The notes under the pieces are model-generated. The model ran no database searches, was not told the DNA's origin, and saw only the letters and a list, made by a program, of their open reading frames with translations. This document shows, piece after piece, positions 1-7,382 of a stretch of 8,764 nt of DNA. Each line of letters opens with the position of its first letter. Positions within the stretch are counted from its first letter, which is position 1. The stretch covers positions 1 to 8,764 of the forward strand of contig JAHZBJ010000087.1 in NCBI GenBank assembly GCA_019423445.1. Reading direction: 5' to 3'. This DNA is from Oscillospiraceae bacterium (GTDB lineage Bacteria; Bacillota; Clostridia; Oscillospirales; Ruminococcaceae). Made by a program: the position numbers and the translations under genes.

Positions 1-866
1 CCGAAACGGCAGTTGTACTCGATGACCTTGGGGCCTCTGGGGGTGAGCATCAGGCCGAAGTAGAGGCAGCCCCGGAAGGTGCGCCCCTCGGCGTTCATGG
101 CCTCCACTGTGGGCCGGAAGATCTTCTCCATGCACTCCCTGGCAATCTCGGGGGTGTAGCAGGGGTTGGGGGCCACGGTGCCCATCCCCCCGGTGTTGAG
201 GCCCTTGTCCCCGTCCAGAGCCCGCTTGTGATCCATGCTGGAGGCCATGGGGACAATGGTCTCCCCGTCGGTAAAGCAGAGCACCGACACCTCGGGACCG
301 GTGAGGAATTCCTCCACTACCACCCGGGCGCCGCTCTCTCCGAAGATACGGTCCTCCATAATGGTATGGACGGCGGCCTCAGCCTCCTCCCGGGTCTGGC
401 AGATGAGGACCCCTTTTCCCAGGGCCAGGCCGTCGGCCTTCACCACCAGGGGCAGAGGAGCCTGACGGACATAGTCCAGAGCGGCTTCCGCTTCCTGGAA
501 CACCTGGTAATCAGCGGTGGGGATGCCGTATTTCTTCATCAGGTTTTTGGCAAAGACCTTGCTCCCCTCAATGGCGGCCGCCGCGGCAGTGGGCCCGAAG
601 GCGGGGATTCCCGCCTCCTGGAGACGGTCCACCGCCCCCAGCACCAGGGGATCGTCCGGAGCCACCACCACAAAATCCGCCTGGTACTCCCTGGCGGCGG
701 CGACGATTCCTTCCACGTCGGTGGCCTTGCCGGGGATGCAGGTGGCATCGGCGGCGATGCCGCCGTTTCCGGGCAGGGCAAAAAGCTGGGTGGCCCGGGG
801 GCTCTCCTTCAGCTTTCGGATAATGGCGTGTTCGCGGCCTCCGCCGCCTACGACCAGTACTCGCAT
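1..866 (-). CDS. purD: Phosphoribosylamine--glycine ligase (GAR synthetase), 3' end cut by window edge
   Basis: PurD joins phosphoribosylamine and glycine using ATP to give GAR, the second step of IMP synthesis, in the cytoplasm. The window holds 288 complete codons of a family usually about 420 residues long; the C-terminal third lies beyond the left edge. Visible motifs are the N-terminal GGGGREHAI (residues 7-15), GNGGIA (33-38), the ATP-grasp segment VVKADGLALGKGV (141-153), EEFLTGPEVS (185-194), DHKRALDGDKGLNTGGMG (212-229) and GLMLTPRGPKVIEYNCRF just before the cut. The ATG at 866 is preceded by a TAGGAG-like ribosome binding site about 10 nt upstream and starts directly at the Rossmann-like MRVLVVGGGG. 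It lies 45 nt after the AICAR formyltransferase gene with no terminator between, so it is probably the next cistron of the pur operon. The reading frame is open throughout with no frameshift. The identification is secure; the remainder cannot be seen. Confidence 0.97.
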   Translation of the reverse strand, partial: MRVLVVGGGGREHAIIRKLKESPRATQLFALPGNGGIAADATCIPGKATDVEGIVAAAREYQADFVVVAPDDPLVLGAVDRLQEAGIPAFGPTAAAAAIEGSKVFAKNLMKKYGIPTADYQVFQEAEAALDYVRQAPLPLVVKADGLALGKGVLICQTREEAEAAVHTIMEDRIFGESGARVVVEEFLTGPEVSVLCFTDGETIVPMASSMDHKRALDGDKGLNTGGMGTVAPNPCYTPEIARECMEKIFRPTVEAMNAEGRTFRGCLYFGLMLTPRGPKVIEYNCRF

Positions 867-911
867 AACTACTCTACTCCTACTTGTTTTTTAGATCCCA
901 GATGCTGCGCA

Positions 912-2087
912 TCAGTGATGGAAAAGACGGATGCCGGTGAAGCACATAACCATGCCGTATTTATCGCAGGTGTCGATGACCTGCTGGTCCCGGATGGAAC
1001 CGCCGGGCTCCGCCACATACCGGACGCCGCTCTTCCGGGCACGCTCAATGTTGTCCCCAAAGGGGAAGAAGGCGTCGCTTCCCAGGGCAACATCGTGGGC
1101 CTGGGCCAGCCATTCCCGCTTCTCCGCCATGGTCAGAGGCTCCGGGCGCTCCGAGAAGATCTCCTGCCAGTTTCCCTCTCCCAGGACGTCCTCCCACTCC
1201 TCGGAGATGTAGACGTCGATGGCGTTGTCCCGGTTGGGGCGGGCGAGATCGGCCCGGAAGGGGAGGGCCAGCACCTTGGGATGCTGCCGCAGCAGCCAGT
1301 TGTCCGCCTTCTGTCCCGCCAGGCGAGTGCAGTGGATCCGGGACTGCTGGCCTGCTCCCACGCCGATCACCTGACCGTCGTAGGCGTAGCAGACCGAGTT
1401 GGACTGGGTATATTTCAGGGCGATAAGGGACACCACCAGATCCCGCCGGGCGCTCTCAGGGAGATCCTTGTTCCTGGTGACAATGTTGTTCAGAAAATCC
1501 CCGTCGATTTTCAGCTCGTTGCGCCCCTGCTGGAAGGTGACGCCGAAAACGTCCTTGTACTCCTGGGGAGCGGGGGTGTAGGAAGGGTCCATCTCCACGA
1601 TGTTGTAGTTCCCCTTCCGCTTGGACTTCAGGATCTCCAGAGCCTCAGGCTCATAGCCGGGGGCGATGATGCCGTCGCTGACCTCGTGCTGGATGAGCTT
1701 GGCGGTAGGAACATCGCAGACGTCGGAGAGGGCGATCCAGTCCCCAAAGGAGGACATCCGGTCAGCGCCCCGGGCCCGGGCATAGGCACAGGCCAGGGGA
1801 GAAAGCTCCAGACCCTCTTCCACAAAGTAGATCTTCCGCAGGGTGTCGGAAAGGGGCAGCCCCAAAGCCGCCCCGGCGGGGCTGACATGCTTGAAGGAAG
1901 CGGCGGCAGGAAGCCCGCAGGCCGCCCGAAGCTCCCGCACCAGCTGCCAGCTGTTCAGGGCGTCCAGGAAATTGATGTAGCCGGGCTTGCCGTTGAGAAC
2001 CTTCAGGGGGAGCTCACCCTCCCGCATGAAGATCCTGGAAGGTTTCTGATTGGGGTTGCAGCCATATTTCAATTCCAGTTCGGTCAT
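912..2087 (-). CDS. purH: Stand-alone AICAR formyltransferase (PurH transformylase domain only)
   Basis: This 391-residue protein transfers a formyl group from 10-formyl-THF to AICAR, giving FAICAR, the penultimate step to IMP. Family hallmarks are KYGCNPNQKP (7-16), AAASFKHVSPAGAA (61-74) with the catalytic Lys66-His67 pair, SDGIIAPGY (137-145), KYTQSNSV (225-232), GAGQQSRI (244-251), SDAFFPFGDNIERA (337-350), GGSIRDQQVID (362-372) and a C-terminal FTGIRLFHH. The usual bacterial PurH is about 510-530 residues, with an N-terminal IMP cyclohydrolase (MGS-like) domain of about 200 residues. That domain is absent here: the protein starts right at the transformylase domain. The ATG at 2087 has an AAGGATG ribosome binding site about 7 nt upstream, so this is not a truncated start. 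The missing cyclohydrolase activity is supplied by the purO-type gene immediately upstream (68-nt gap). Single-domain versions are called PurH2 in archaeal literature. The domain call is very secure; the split arrangement is read directly from sequence. Confidence 0.96.
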   Translation of the reverse strand: MTELELKYGCNPNQKPSRIFMREGELPLKVLNGKPGYINFLDALNSWQLVRELRAACGLPAAASFKHVSPAGAALGLPLSDTLRKIYFVEEGLELSPLACAYARARGADRMSSFGDWIALSDVCDVPTAKLIQHEVSDGIIAPGYEPEALEILKSKRKGNYNIVEMDPSYTPAPQEYKDVFGVTFQQGRNELKIDGDFLNNIVTRNKDLPESARRDLVVSLIALKYTQSNSVCYAYDGQVIGVGAGQQSRIHCTRLAGQKADNWLLRQHPKVLALPFRADLARPNRDNAIDVYISEEWEDVLGEGNWQEIFSERPEPLTMAEKREWLAQAHDVALGSDAFFPFGDNIERARKSGVRYVAEPGGSIRDQQVIDTCDKYGMVMCFTGIRLFHH

Positions 2088-2114
2088 ATAAAATCATCCT
2101 TTCCTTCCGCTTGT

Positions 2115-2134
2115 GGCCGGAGAATCCCCCGGCC
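2115..2134 (-). other. Intercistronic stem-loop between purO and the AICAR formyltransferase gene
   Basis: In the 68-nt gap, the transcript has GGCCGG, an 8-nt loop and CCGGCC, a perfect 6-bp GC stem. No U-run follows, so it is unlikely to be an intrinsic terminator. It could be an mRNA processing or stability element, or chance in GC-rich DNA. Confidence 0.35.
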
Positions 2135-2155
2135 CTTTGTCCCATGCCGCCCTGA

Positions 2156-2872
2156 TCAGGCGTTTTTGTTCACCAGCACCGTTTCCCGGCTGCCGTCGGC
2201 CAGGGAAATATATTCCACAAAGAGGGAAACCTTGTTGTCCTGGTTGAGGCTTCCCCAGATCTCCTCCGCCAGAGCCTTGGCGCTGGGGGCCGTGACAGCC
2301 ACCCGCTCCGGCTCCCCTTCAAAGGAGGGAATGGGGCTGCCATCCTGGCGGTAGGTGTGGAGGAACCGCCCCTCCCCAGCAGGGAGGCGGGGATAATCAA
2401 AGAAGTAGCGCTGGACGTAGTTTCCGTCGCCGTCGGCGCTCTTGAGGATGGAGAGCTTCACGCCGAAGTCCCCTTCTCCCAGGGTCACCAGGCCGGAGAC
2501 CCGAGGGGTCCAGTTGGGGCCGTCGGGCTCAAAGGTCCTGGTCCGCAGGGCGTCCTCAAAGCTGCCCCCCACTGCCAGGGCATCCCGGACGGTGTCGGTC
2601 TGGTCTCCGTTGGTGACCACCGTCCAGCCCCCCAGACGCCGCACCGGGTGGTAGATAATGAGGGAGGGGTCCTCCATCTTGGAGGGGTCGAAGGCCTGGG
2701 TCCGGATGCCGTCCCCGGTCTCCACAAAGACCCGGTTCCGGCTGTTCTGGCTGCGGCCCATGATAAAGTAAGCGATCACCGCATGTTTCCCGTCGGTGCT
2801 CTTTCCGATGACGATGCCCCGGCCGGGGTAGGGGTTCTCCGCCAGCAGGCGGTTCAGGTCCATAAGCTCCAT
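2156..2872 (-). CDS. purO: PurO-type IMP cyclohydrolase
   Basis: This 238-residue protein belongs to the archaeal-type IMP cyclohydrolase family, which closes the ring of FAICAR to make IMP. That family is unrelated to the MGS-like cyclohydrolase domain of ordinary bacterial PurH. Matching features are an early PGRGIVIGKSTDGKHAVIAY segment (16-35), an RS..SRNR element (40-47), DPSLIIYHPVRR (68-79), the core signature VVTNGDQTDTV (85-95, comparable with VSNGSHTDTI in archaeal PurO as I recall it) and WTPRVSG (121-127). It is somewhat longer than the roughly 200-residue archaeal enzymes, because of extra C-terminal sequence (from about 165). ATG 2872 has AGGAG about 8 nt upstream; an internal Met4 is possible but has a poorer site. 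It sits between purN and a PurH lacking its cyclohydrolase domain, which strongly supports the same reaction. There is no signal peptide or membrane segment. The family call is from recalled motifs, so slightly less certain than for its neighbours. Confidence 0.9.
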   Translation of the reverse strand: MELMDLNRLLAENPYPGRGIVIGKSTDGKHAVIAYFIMGRSQNSRNRVFVETGDGIRTQAFDPSKMEDPSLIIYHPVRRLGGWTVVTNGDQTDTVRDALAVGGSFEDALRTRTFEPDGPNWTPRVSGLVTLGEGDFGVKLSILKSADGDGNYVQRYFFDYPRLPAGEGRFLHTYRQDGSPIPSFEGEPERVAVTAPSAKALAEEIWGSLNQDNKVSLFVEYISLADGSRETVLVNKNA

Positions 2873-2926
2873 GACACGCTCTCCTCTTTTTCTTTCTTGG
2901 CTCTCTTCTCTCTCATGTTCGGGGAC

Positions 2927-2953
2927 GGGAGAGGCCTCCGGAAGGCCCTTCCC
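2927..2953 (-). other. Intercistronic stem-loop between purN and purO
   Basis: The 96-nt gap after purN contains a transcript hairpin. GGCCT and AGGCC form a perfect 5-bp stem around a TCCGG loop, extended by GGGA/TCCC arms with an A-C mismatch and a G-U pair. No U-tract follows, so termination is unlikely. It may slow decay of the upstream part of the mRNA or reduce coupling, or be incidental. The rest of the gap is purine-rich and ends in the purO ribosome binding site. Confidence 0.35.
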
Positions 2954-2968
2954 TCCCCCGGTCCCGGA

Positions 2969-3580
2969 TCAACCCTCCGGGTACAGGGGCGGCAGCGCGG
3001 CGCAGCACAGCTGGGCCGCCTGGGGGAGGAGAATCCACTCCGCCTCCTCCATCACCCGCTTCTGGAGGATCTCCGGGGTGTCGCCGTCCCGGATCTCCAC
3101 CGCCTTTTGCAGGAGGATCTTCCCCCCATCCGGGACTTCATTGACCAGATGGACGGTAGCCCCGGTGACCTTGACCCCGTAGTCCAGGGCCGCCTGGTGC
3201 ACCCGCAGGCCGTAGAACCCCGCTCCGCAGAAAGAAGGGATAAGACTGGGGTGGACGTTGATGATCCGGTCCCGGTACTCCCCGATGACCCCGGGGCCCA
3301 GGATGGACAAAAACCCTGCCAGCACCACGAAGTCGATGTGGTTGGCCCGGAGGGCCTCCAGTACCGCCCGGTCAAACTCCCCGGCGTCGGGGAAGGACTT
3401 CCGGGCCACCGTCACCGACGGCACCCCCGCCTTCCGGGCCCGTTCCAGGGCGTAAACCCCCTCCTTACTGGAGAGGACCAGAGCAATTTGGCCGCTGGTG
3501 AGGATGCCGGCCTCCTGGGCGTCCAGAAGGGCCTGGAGGTTGGTGCCGCCGCCGGACACCAGAACGGCGATTCTCAGCAC
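2969..3580 (-). CDS. purN: Phosphoribosylglycinamide formyltransferase (GART, 10-formyl-THF-dependent)
   Basis: PurN formylates GAR to FGAR with 10-formyl-THF. The 203-residue product has the nucleotide-binding SGGGTNLQALLD near the N-terminus, VVLAGFLSILGPG in the middle, the catalytic Asn and His in NVHPSLIPSF, and the catalytic Asp region NEVPDGGKIL with upstream GATVHLV. The length is typical for the family. The best start is GTG at 3580, giving (M)LRIAVLVSGGG. It overlaps the last 7 nt of purM, including its stop codon (GTGCTGA), a layout typical of translational coupling, and only a weak GGAG-like ribosome binding site lies inside the purM end. The frame stays open further upstream, but that extension is arginine/glycine-rich purM antiframe sequence and is not plausible protein. 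All key residues are present. There is no sign of the formate-dependent PurT in the window. Confidence 0.97.
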   Translation of the reverse strand: MLRIAVLVSGGGTNLQALLDAQEAGILTSGQIALVLSSKEGVYALERARKAGVPSVTVARKSFPDAGEFDRAVLEALRANHIDFVVLAGFLSILGPGVIGEYRDRIINVHPSLIPSFCGAGFYGLRVHQAALDYGVKVTGATVHLVNEVPDGGKILLQKAVEIRDGDTPEILQKRVMEEAEWILLPQAAQLCCAALPPLYPEG

Positions 3581-4614
3581 AGCTCCACACCGCCTTCGCC
3601 GGGAGCCACCACTCCCATGATGTAGGCATTCTCCCCATGGGCCCGGAGGATCTCCACCGAGCGGTCGGCGTCGGCGGCGTCCACGATGACGCTCATCCCC
3701 ACACCCATGTTGTAGGTGTTGTACATATCCCGCTCCGGCACATCCCCCACACGCTGGAGAATCCGGAAGATGGGAGGCACCTGGATGTCGGCCTTGGCGA
3801 TCCGGGCACAGCACCCGGCAGGGAGGGAACGGGGGATATTCTCATAGAAGCCGCCGCCGGTGATGTGGGAGACGGACTTCACCGTCACCTGCTCCATCAG
3901 GGCCAGCATAGGCTTTACGTAAATCTTGGTGGGGGTCAGCAGGGCCTCCCCCAGGGTGGTGCCCAGCTCGTCGCTGTACCGCCCCAGGTCGGCGTGTTCC
4001 ACGTCCAGAATCTTCCGCACCAGGGAGAAGCCGTTGGAGTGAACCCCGGAGGAGGGCAGAGCGATAATGGCGTCCCCGGGCTTTACCTGGGAGCAGTCCA
4101 CAATCTTCGCCTTGTCCACCATCCCCACCGCGAACCCCGCCAGGTCGTATTCATCCTCGGGGTAGAAGCCGGGCATCTCGGCGGTTTCGCCGCCGATGAG
4201 GGCGCAGCCTGCCTGGACACAACCCTCCGCCACCCCGGAGACGATGTCCGCCACCCGGGAGGGAACGTTCTTCCCCACCGCCACATAGTCCAGGAAGAAC
4301 AGGGGCCGGGCGCCGCAGCAAATGACGTCGTTGACGCACATGGCCACGCAGTCGATGCCCACCGTGTCATGCTTGTCCATGAGGAAGGCGATCTTCAGCT
4401 TGGTACCCACACCGTCGGTGCCGCTTACCAGCACCGGCTCCCGGATCCCGGTAAGATCCGGCTGGAACAGCCCTCCGAAGCCCCCAATGCCGGAAAGGGC
4501 GCCGGGGATCATGGTGCGGCCGATGTGCTTTTTCATCAAGCGCACCGCCTCATAGCCGGCGGTAATATCCACTCCGGCGGCTTTATAGCTTTCGCTGTAG
4601 CTGTTATTAGCCAT
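3574..4614 (-). CDS. purM: Phosphoribosylformylglycinamidine cyclo-ligase (AIR synthetase)
   Basis: PurM converts FGAM to AIR with ATP and forms the imidazole ring. The 346-residue protein has the full set of family motifs: YKAAGVDI (10-17), the ATP-binding SGTDGVGTKLKIA (64-76), CVNDVICCGARPLFFLDY (93-110), GGETAEMPG (141-149), LPSSGVHSNGFSL (186-198), HITGGGFYENIPR (250-262) and YNMGVGM (301-307). The length matches the family. The ATG at 4614 gives MANNSYSESYKAAG and is preceded by a very strong AGGAGGAGAG ribosome binding site. Its first 8 nt overlap the end of purF, so the two are probably translationally coupled. The downstream end overlaps purN. The open frame continues upstream of this ATG but encodes low-complexity Arg/Trp/Pro-rich shadow sequence and was not used. 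Nothing is missing or unusual. FGAM synthetase, which makes its substrate, is not encoded in this window. Confidence 0.98.
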   Translation of the reverse strand: MANNSYSESYKAAGVDITAGYEAVRLMKKHIGRTMIPGALSGIGGFGGLFQPDLTGIREPVLVSGTDGVGTKLKIAFLMDKHDTVGIDCVAMCVNDVICCGARPLFFLDYVAVGKNVPSRVADIVSGVAEGCVQAGCALIGGETAEMPGFYPEDEYDLAGFAVGMVDKAKIVDCSQVKPGDAIIALPSSGVHSNGFSLVRKILDVEHADLGRYSDELGTTLGEALLTPTKIYVKPMLALMEQVTVKSVSHITGGGFYENIPRSLPAGCCARIAKADIQVPPIFRILQRVGDVPERDMYNTYNMGVGMSVIVDAADADRSVEILRAHGENAYIMGVVAPGEGGVELC

Positions 4615-6052
4615 GGCTCTCCTCCTCCTTCTGGGGAAGCTTCTGCTCAAATTTATTCTTCTGACGAACCTTGGGGGGCTCCACCGGGTAATCCCCGTCG
4701 AAGCAGGCGGTGCAGAAACCGCACCGGGCCTCCGCCGCCAGTTTCCGGACGTTGTCCACCGAGAGGTAGCCCAGGGAGTCCACCCCGATGATCTTCGCGA
4801 TCTCCTCCACGCTGTGGTTGTTGGCAATGAGGCTGTTTTCATCGTCGATATCGGTGCCAAAGTAGCAGCAGTGGCGGAAAGGGGGCGCGGATACCCGCAT
4901 GTGGACCTCAGTGGCCCCGGCTTCCCGAAGGAGCCGGACGATCCGGGCCGAGGTGGTGCCCCGGACGATAGAGTCGTCGATCATGATGACCCGTTTCCCC
5001 TTGACGGTGGCGGAAACGGCATTGAGCTTGATCCGCACCGAGTTTTCCCGCTGCTTCTGGGTGGACTGGATAAAGGTCCTGCCGATGTAACGGTTCTTAA
5101 TAAAGCCCACCCCATAGGGAATGCCGCTCTGTTTGGAGTAGCCCAGGGCGGCGTCCAGGCCGGAGTCCGGCACGCCGATGACCACATCCGCCTGGACAGG
5201 GTGTTCCAGAGCCAGGAAGGCCCCGGCCCGCTGCCGGGCCTGGTGGACACTGGATCCTTCGATTACCGAATCGGGCCGGGCGAAATAGATGAATTCAAAG
5301 ACACAGAAGCTGGACCGGGCTTTGCCGCAGTGGGTGCGGATGCTCCGCAGTCCTTCTTTGCCCGCCACCACGATCTCGCCGGGCTCCACCTCCCGAACAA
5401 AGGTGGCCCCCAGGGTATCCAGGGCGCAGCTCTCAGAACTGAAGACCCAGGCGTCCCCCAGCTTCCCGATGCACAGGGGGCGGAAACCGTTGGGGTCCCG
5501 GGCGGCGATGAGCTTCTGGGGAGACATGATCACCAGGGAGTAGGCCCCCCGGATCTTGTTCATGGCCCGTTCCAACGCCTCCTCGATAGAGGCGGAATTG
5601 ATCCGCTCCCGGGTGATGGTGTAGGCGATGACCTCAGTGTCGCTGGTGGCATGGAAAATGGCGCCTCCCAGCTCCAGCTCCTCCCGGAGCTCGGCGGCAT
5701 TGGTAAGATTGCCGTTGTGGGCCAGGGACATGGTGCCTTTGATGTGGTTGATCACCAGGGGCTGGGCATTGGCCCGGCTCCGGGTGCCTGTGGTGGAGTA
5801 GCGGACATGGCCCATGGCCATCTGGCCCTGGCCCAGACTGTCCAACACCTCTCTGGGGAACACATCGCTTACCAGGCCCAGGTCCTTGTGGTGGGTGATG
5901 ACCCCGCCATCACAAACGGCGATGCCGCAGCTCTCCTGGCCCCGGTGCTGCAGAGCGTACAGGGCAAGGTAGGTAGAGAGGACAACGTCCTGCTCCCCCG
6001 CGGCGTCGTAAATGCCGAACACGCCACACTCCTCATGGATGGAATCAAACAT
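4607..6052 (-). CDS. purF: Amidophosphoribosyltransferase, propeptide and Fe-S type
   Basis: PurF makes phosphoribosylamine from PRPP and glutamine, the committed step of purine synthesis. The 481-residue protein has an N-terminal Ntn-type glutaminase domain: Cys9 in ECGVFGIYD, ALQHRGQESCGIA (33-45), GHVRYSTTG (81-89) and AHNGNLTN (111-118). A C-terminal phosphoribosyltransferase domain follows, with the PRPP loop VIMIDDSIVRGTTS (355-368). Cys9 must become the N-terminus, so residues 1-8 are a short propeptide, as in the Bacillus subtilis enzyme. Cys250, Cys395/396, Cys447 and Cys450 (last two as CTAC) match the spacing of the B. subtilis 4Fe-4S ligands, so an oxygen-sensitive cluster is likely. 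The tail (about 461-481) is Lys/Glu-rich. The ATG at 6052 has AAGGAAAG about 7 nt upstream. The gene is 41 nt after purC and overlaps purM by 8 nt. Feedback inhibition by purine nucleotides is known for the family, not seen here. Confidence 0.98.
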   Translation of the reverse strand: MFDSIHEECGVFGIYDAAGEQDVVLSTYLALYALQHRGQESCGIAVCDGGVITHHKDLGLVSDVFPREVLDSLGQGQMAMGHVRYSTTGTRSRANAQPLVINHIKGTMSLAHNGNLTNAAELREELELGGAIFHATSDTEVIAYTITRERINSASIEEALERAMNKIRGAYSLVIMSPQKLIAARDPNGFRPLCIGKLGDAWVFSSESCALDTLGATFVREVEPGEIVVAGKEGLRSIRTHCGKARSSFCVFEFIYFARPDSVIEGSSVHQARQRAGAFLALEHPVQADVVIGVPDSGLDAALGYSKQSGIPYGVGFIKNRYIGRTFIQSTQKQRENSVRIKLNAVSATVKGKRVIMIDDSIVRGTTSARIVRLLREAGATEVHMRVSAPPFRHCCYFGTDIDDENSLIANNHSVEEIAKIIGVDSLGYLSVDNVRKLAAEARCGFCTACFDGDYPVEPPKVRQKNKFEQKLPQKEEESHG

Positions 6053-6093
6053 ATCTGCTTTCCTTTCTTACCGCTTTTGGCTTTCGATCCGGC

Positions 6094-6807
6094 TCACCGG
6101 GTGCCCAAAAGCCTCTGCATAACCTCCTGGTAGGCGGCTTCCTCACCGCCGAGATCCCGGCGGAAGAGGTCCTTGTCCAGATGAGCGCCGGTCTTCACAT
6201 CCCAGAAGCGGCAGGTATCGGGGCTGATCTCGTCGGCCAGGACAATGGTGCCGTCGGGGAGACGTCCAAACTCCAGCTTAAAGTCGATGAGCTGGATGCC
6301 CACCTCCGCCAGGTACTCTCCCAGGTACTGGTTGATCCGGAAGCTGTAGTCAGCGATGGTCTGAAGCTCCTCCTTGGTGGCAGCATGGATGGCGGCGATA
6401 TGGTATTCGTTCACCATGGGGTCTCCCAGGGCGTCGTCCTTGTAGCAGTACTCCAGGACGGTGCTGTCCAGCTTGGTGCCCTCAGGCAGGCCCAGACGTT
6501 TGGCAAGGCTGCCGGCGGCCACGTTCCGGACGATGACCTCCAGGGGCACAATCTGGACCTTCTTCACCAGGGTGCGCCGGTCGTCCAGCTCCTCCACCAG
6601 ATGGGTGGGGATCCCCTTGGCCATGAGCATCTTCATCAGGTGGTTGGTGACACGGTTGTTCACCACACCCTTGTCCCGGATGGTGCCCTTCTTGGCGCCG
6701 TTGCCGGCGGTGGCGTCATCCTTGTAATCCACCAGCACCAGGTTGGGGTCGTCAGTGGCGAAAACTTTCTTGGCCTTTCCTTCGTAAAGCTGCTCCAGAA
6801 CCTTCAT
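6094..6807 (-). CDS. purC: Phosphoribosylaminoimidazole-succinocarboxamide synthase (SAICAR synthetase)
   Basis: PurC ligates CAIR and aspartate with ATP to give SAICAR. The 237-residue product is of normal length for the compact bacterial enzyme. It shows the N-terminal YEGKAKKVF ATP-binding strand-loop (8-16), DYKDDATAGNGAKK (27-40), the family signature VPLEVIVRNVAAGS (87-100), LIDFKLEFG (198-206 region) and LADEISPDTCRFWD further on. The ATG at 6807 has a GGGAGGAAAT ribosome binding site with good spacing. The 46-nt gap after purE is AT-rich compared with its surroundings (TATAGTATAAAAT on the transcript strand). No convincing -35 element accompanies it, so I do not call a second promoter. 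PurC acts directly after PurE, its upstream neighbour. purB, needed for the next step, is not in the window. Confidence 0.98.
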   Translation of the reverse strand: MKVLEQLYEGKAKKVFATDDPNLVLVDYKDDATAGNGAKKGTIRDKGVVNNRVTNHLMKMLMAKGIPTHLVEELDDRRTLVKKVQIVPLEVIVRNVAAGSLAKRLGLPEGTKLDSTVLEYCYKDDALGDPMVNEYHIAAIHAATKEELQTIADYSFRINQYLGEYLAEVGIQLIDFKLEFGRLPDGTIVLADEISPDTCRFWDVKTGAHLDKDLFRRDLGGEEAAYQEVMQRLLGTR

Positions 6808-6853
6808 GTCAATTTCCTCCCATTTTATACTATATGTAATATTTTCCGCATCC

Positions 6854-7354
6854 TCAGCGGTTGTACTCTTCTCCCACCCGGCGGTCGCTTTCCAGGACGT
6901 CCGCCGTCATCTTATCCCGCATCTCCTGAAGGCGCTGGGCCAGCTCCGGATCGGAAAGGGCCAGCATCTGGGCCGCCAGGACGGCAGCGTTCTGGGCGCC
7001 GTCCACAGCTACGGTGGCAACAGGGATACCGGAAGGCATCTGGACAGTAGCCAGCAGAGCGTCCAGGCCGTCCAGGAAGGATCCCTTGACCGGGATGCCG
7101 ATCACCGGCAGGGTGGTATGTCCCGCCATGACCCCGGCCAGATGAGCCGCCTTCCCCGCGGCGCAGATGATGACGCCATACCCGTTCTTCCGGGCGTCCC
7201 GGGCAAAGGCACAGGCTTCCTCCGGGGTCCTGTGGGCACTGAGAACCCGAACGGTGCGTTCCACTCCCAGCCGGTCCAGCTGTTCAACGGCCTTCTTCAC
7301 CACAGGCAGGTCGCTTTCAGCCCCCATGATGACGGCTACTTTCAGTTTCGGCAT
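6854..7354 (-). CDS. purE: N5-carboxyaminoimidazole ribonucleotide mutase (PurE, class I-like), first gene of the operon
   Basis: PurE rearranges N5-CAIR to CAIR (class I, usually with PurK) or carboxylates AIR (class II). This 166-residue protein resembles class I. It has MGAESD (10-15, usual MGSxSD), the catalytic-histidine motif SAHRTPE (39-45), AAGKAAHLAGVMAG (65-78) and VQMPSGIPVATVA near 104-116, plus a helical C-terminal tail. The usual HLPG is HLAG here, a variation I believe occurs in clostridial homologues. The start chosen is ATG 7354, preceded by AGAGGAGAAC; an in-frame ATG at 7411 lies inside the terminator stem and is rejected. purK is not visible nearby. Because it directly follows the leader terminator, it would be the first gene switched off when transcription stops there. 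Confidence 0.96.
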   Translation of the reverse strand: MPKLKVAVIMGAESDLPVVKKAVEQLDRLGVERTVRVLSAHRTPEEACAFARDARKNGYGVIICAAGKAAHLAGVMAGHTTLPVIGIPVKGSFLDGLDALLATVQMPSGIPVATVAVDGAQNAAVLAAQMLALSDPELAQRLQEMRDKMTADVLESDRRVGEEYNR

Positions 7355-7382
7355 GACTGTTCTCCTCTCTTTTCTTCTCCAG

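Noticed and set aside
228..2354. A 708-codon open frame on the plus strand antisense to purD, the formyltransferase gene and purO
   Set aside because: It is a shadow of GC-rich genes: it crosses three real cistrons and their gaps, is rich in Gly, Pro, His and Asp with no domain, and lacks a ribosome binding site.
2969..3814. Extended 281-residue form of PurN
   Set aside because: The first 78 residues lie in purM antiframe and are Arg/Gly-rich. GTG 3580 gives the normal N-terminus before SGGGTNLQ.
2357..4791. Long plus-strand frames (422 and 384 codons) opposite purO/purN and purM
   Set aside because: Same shadow effect; no recognisable motif and no start signals, while the minus strand encodes complete enzymes.
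3574..4860. Extended 428-residue form of PurM
   Set aside because: The additional 82 residues are out-of-frame purF sequence rich in Arg, Trp and Pro. The ATG at 4614 has a strong ribosome binding site and gives the family-typical length.
4613..6133. A 506-codon plus-strand open frame opposite purF
   Set aside because: purF on the other strand has every catalytic motif. The antisense product is low-complexity Gly/Val/Asp/His sequence typical of complementary-strand frames in GC-rich genes.
6808..6853. Second promoter before purC (TATAGTATAAAAT)
   Set aside because: It has a good -10-like stretch but no -35 element at suitable spacing. The AT-richness may simply keep the ribosome binding site open.
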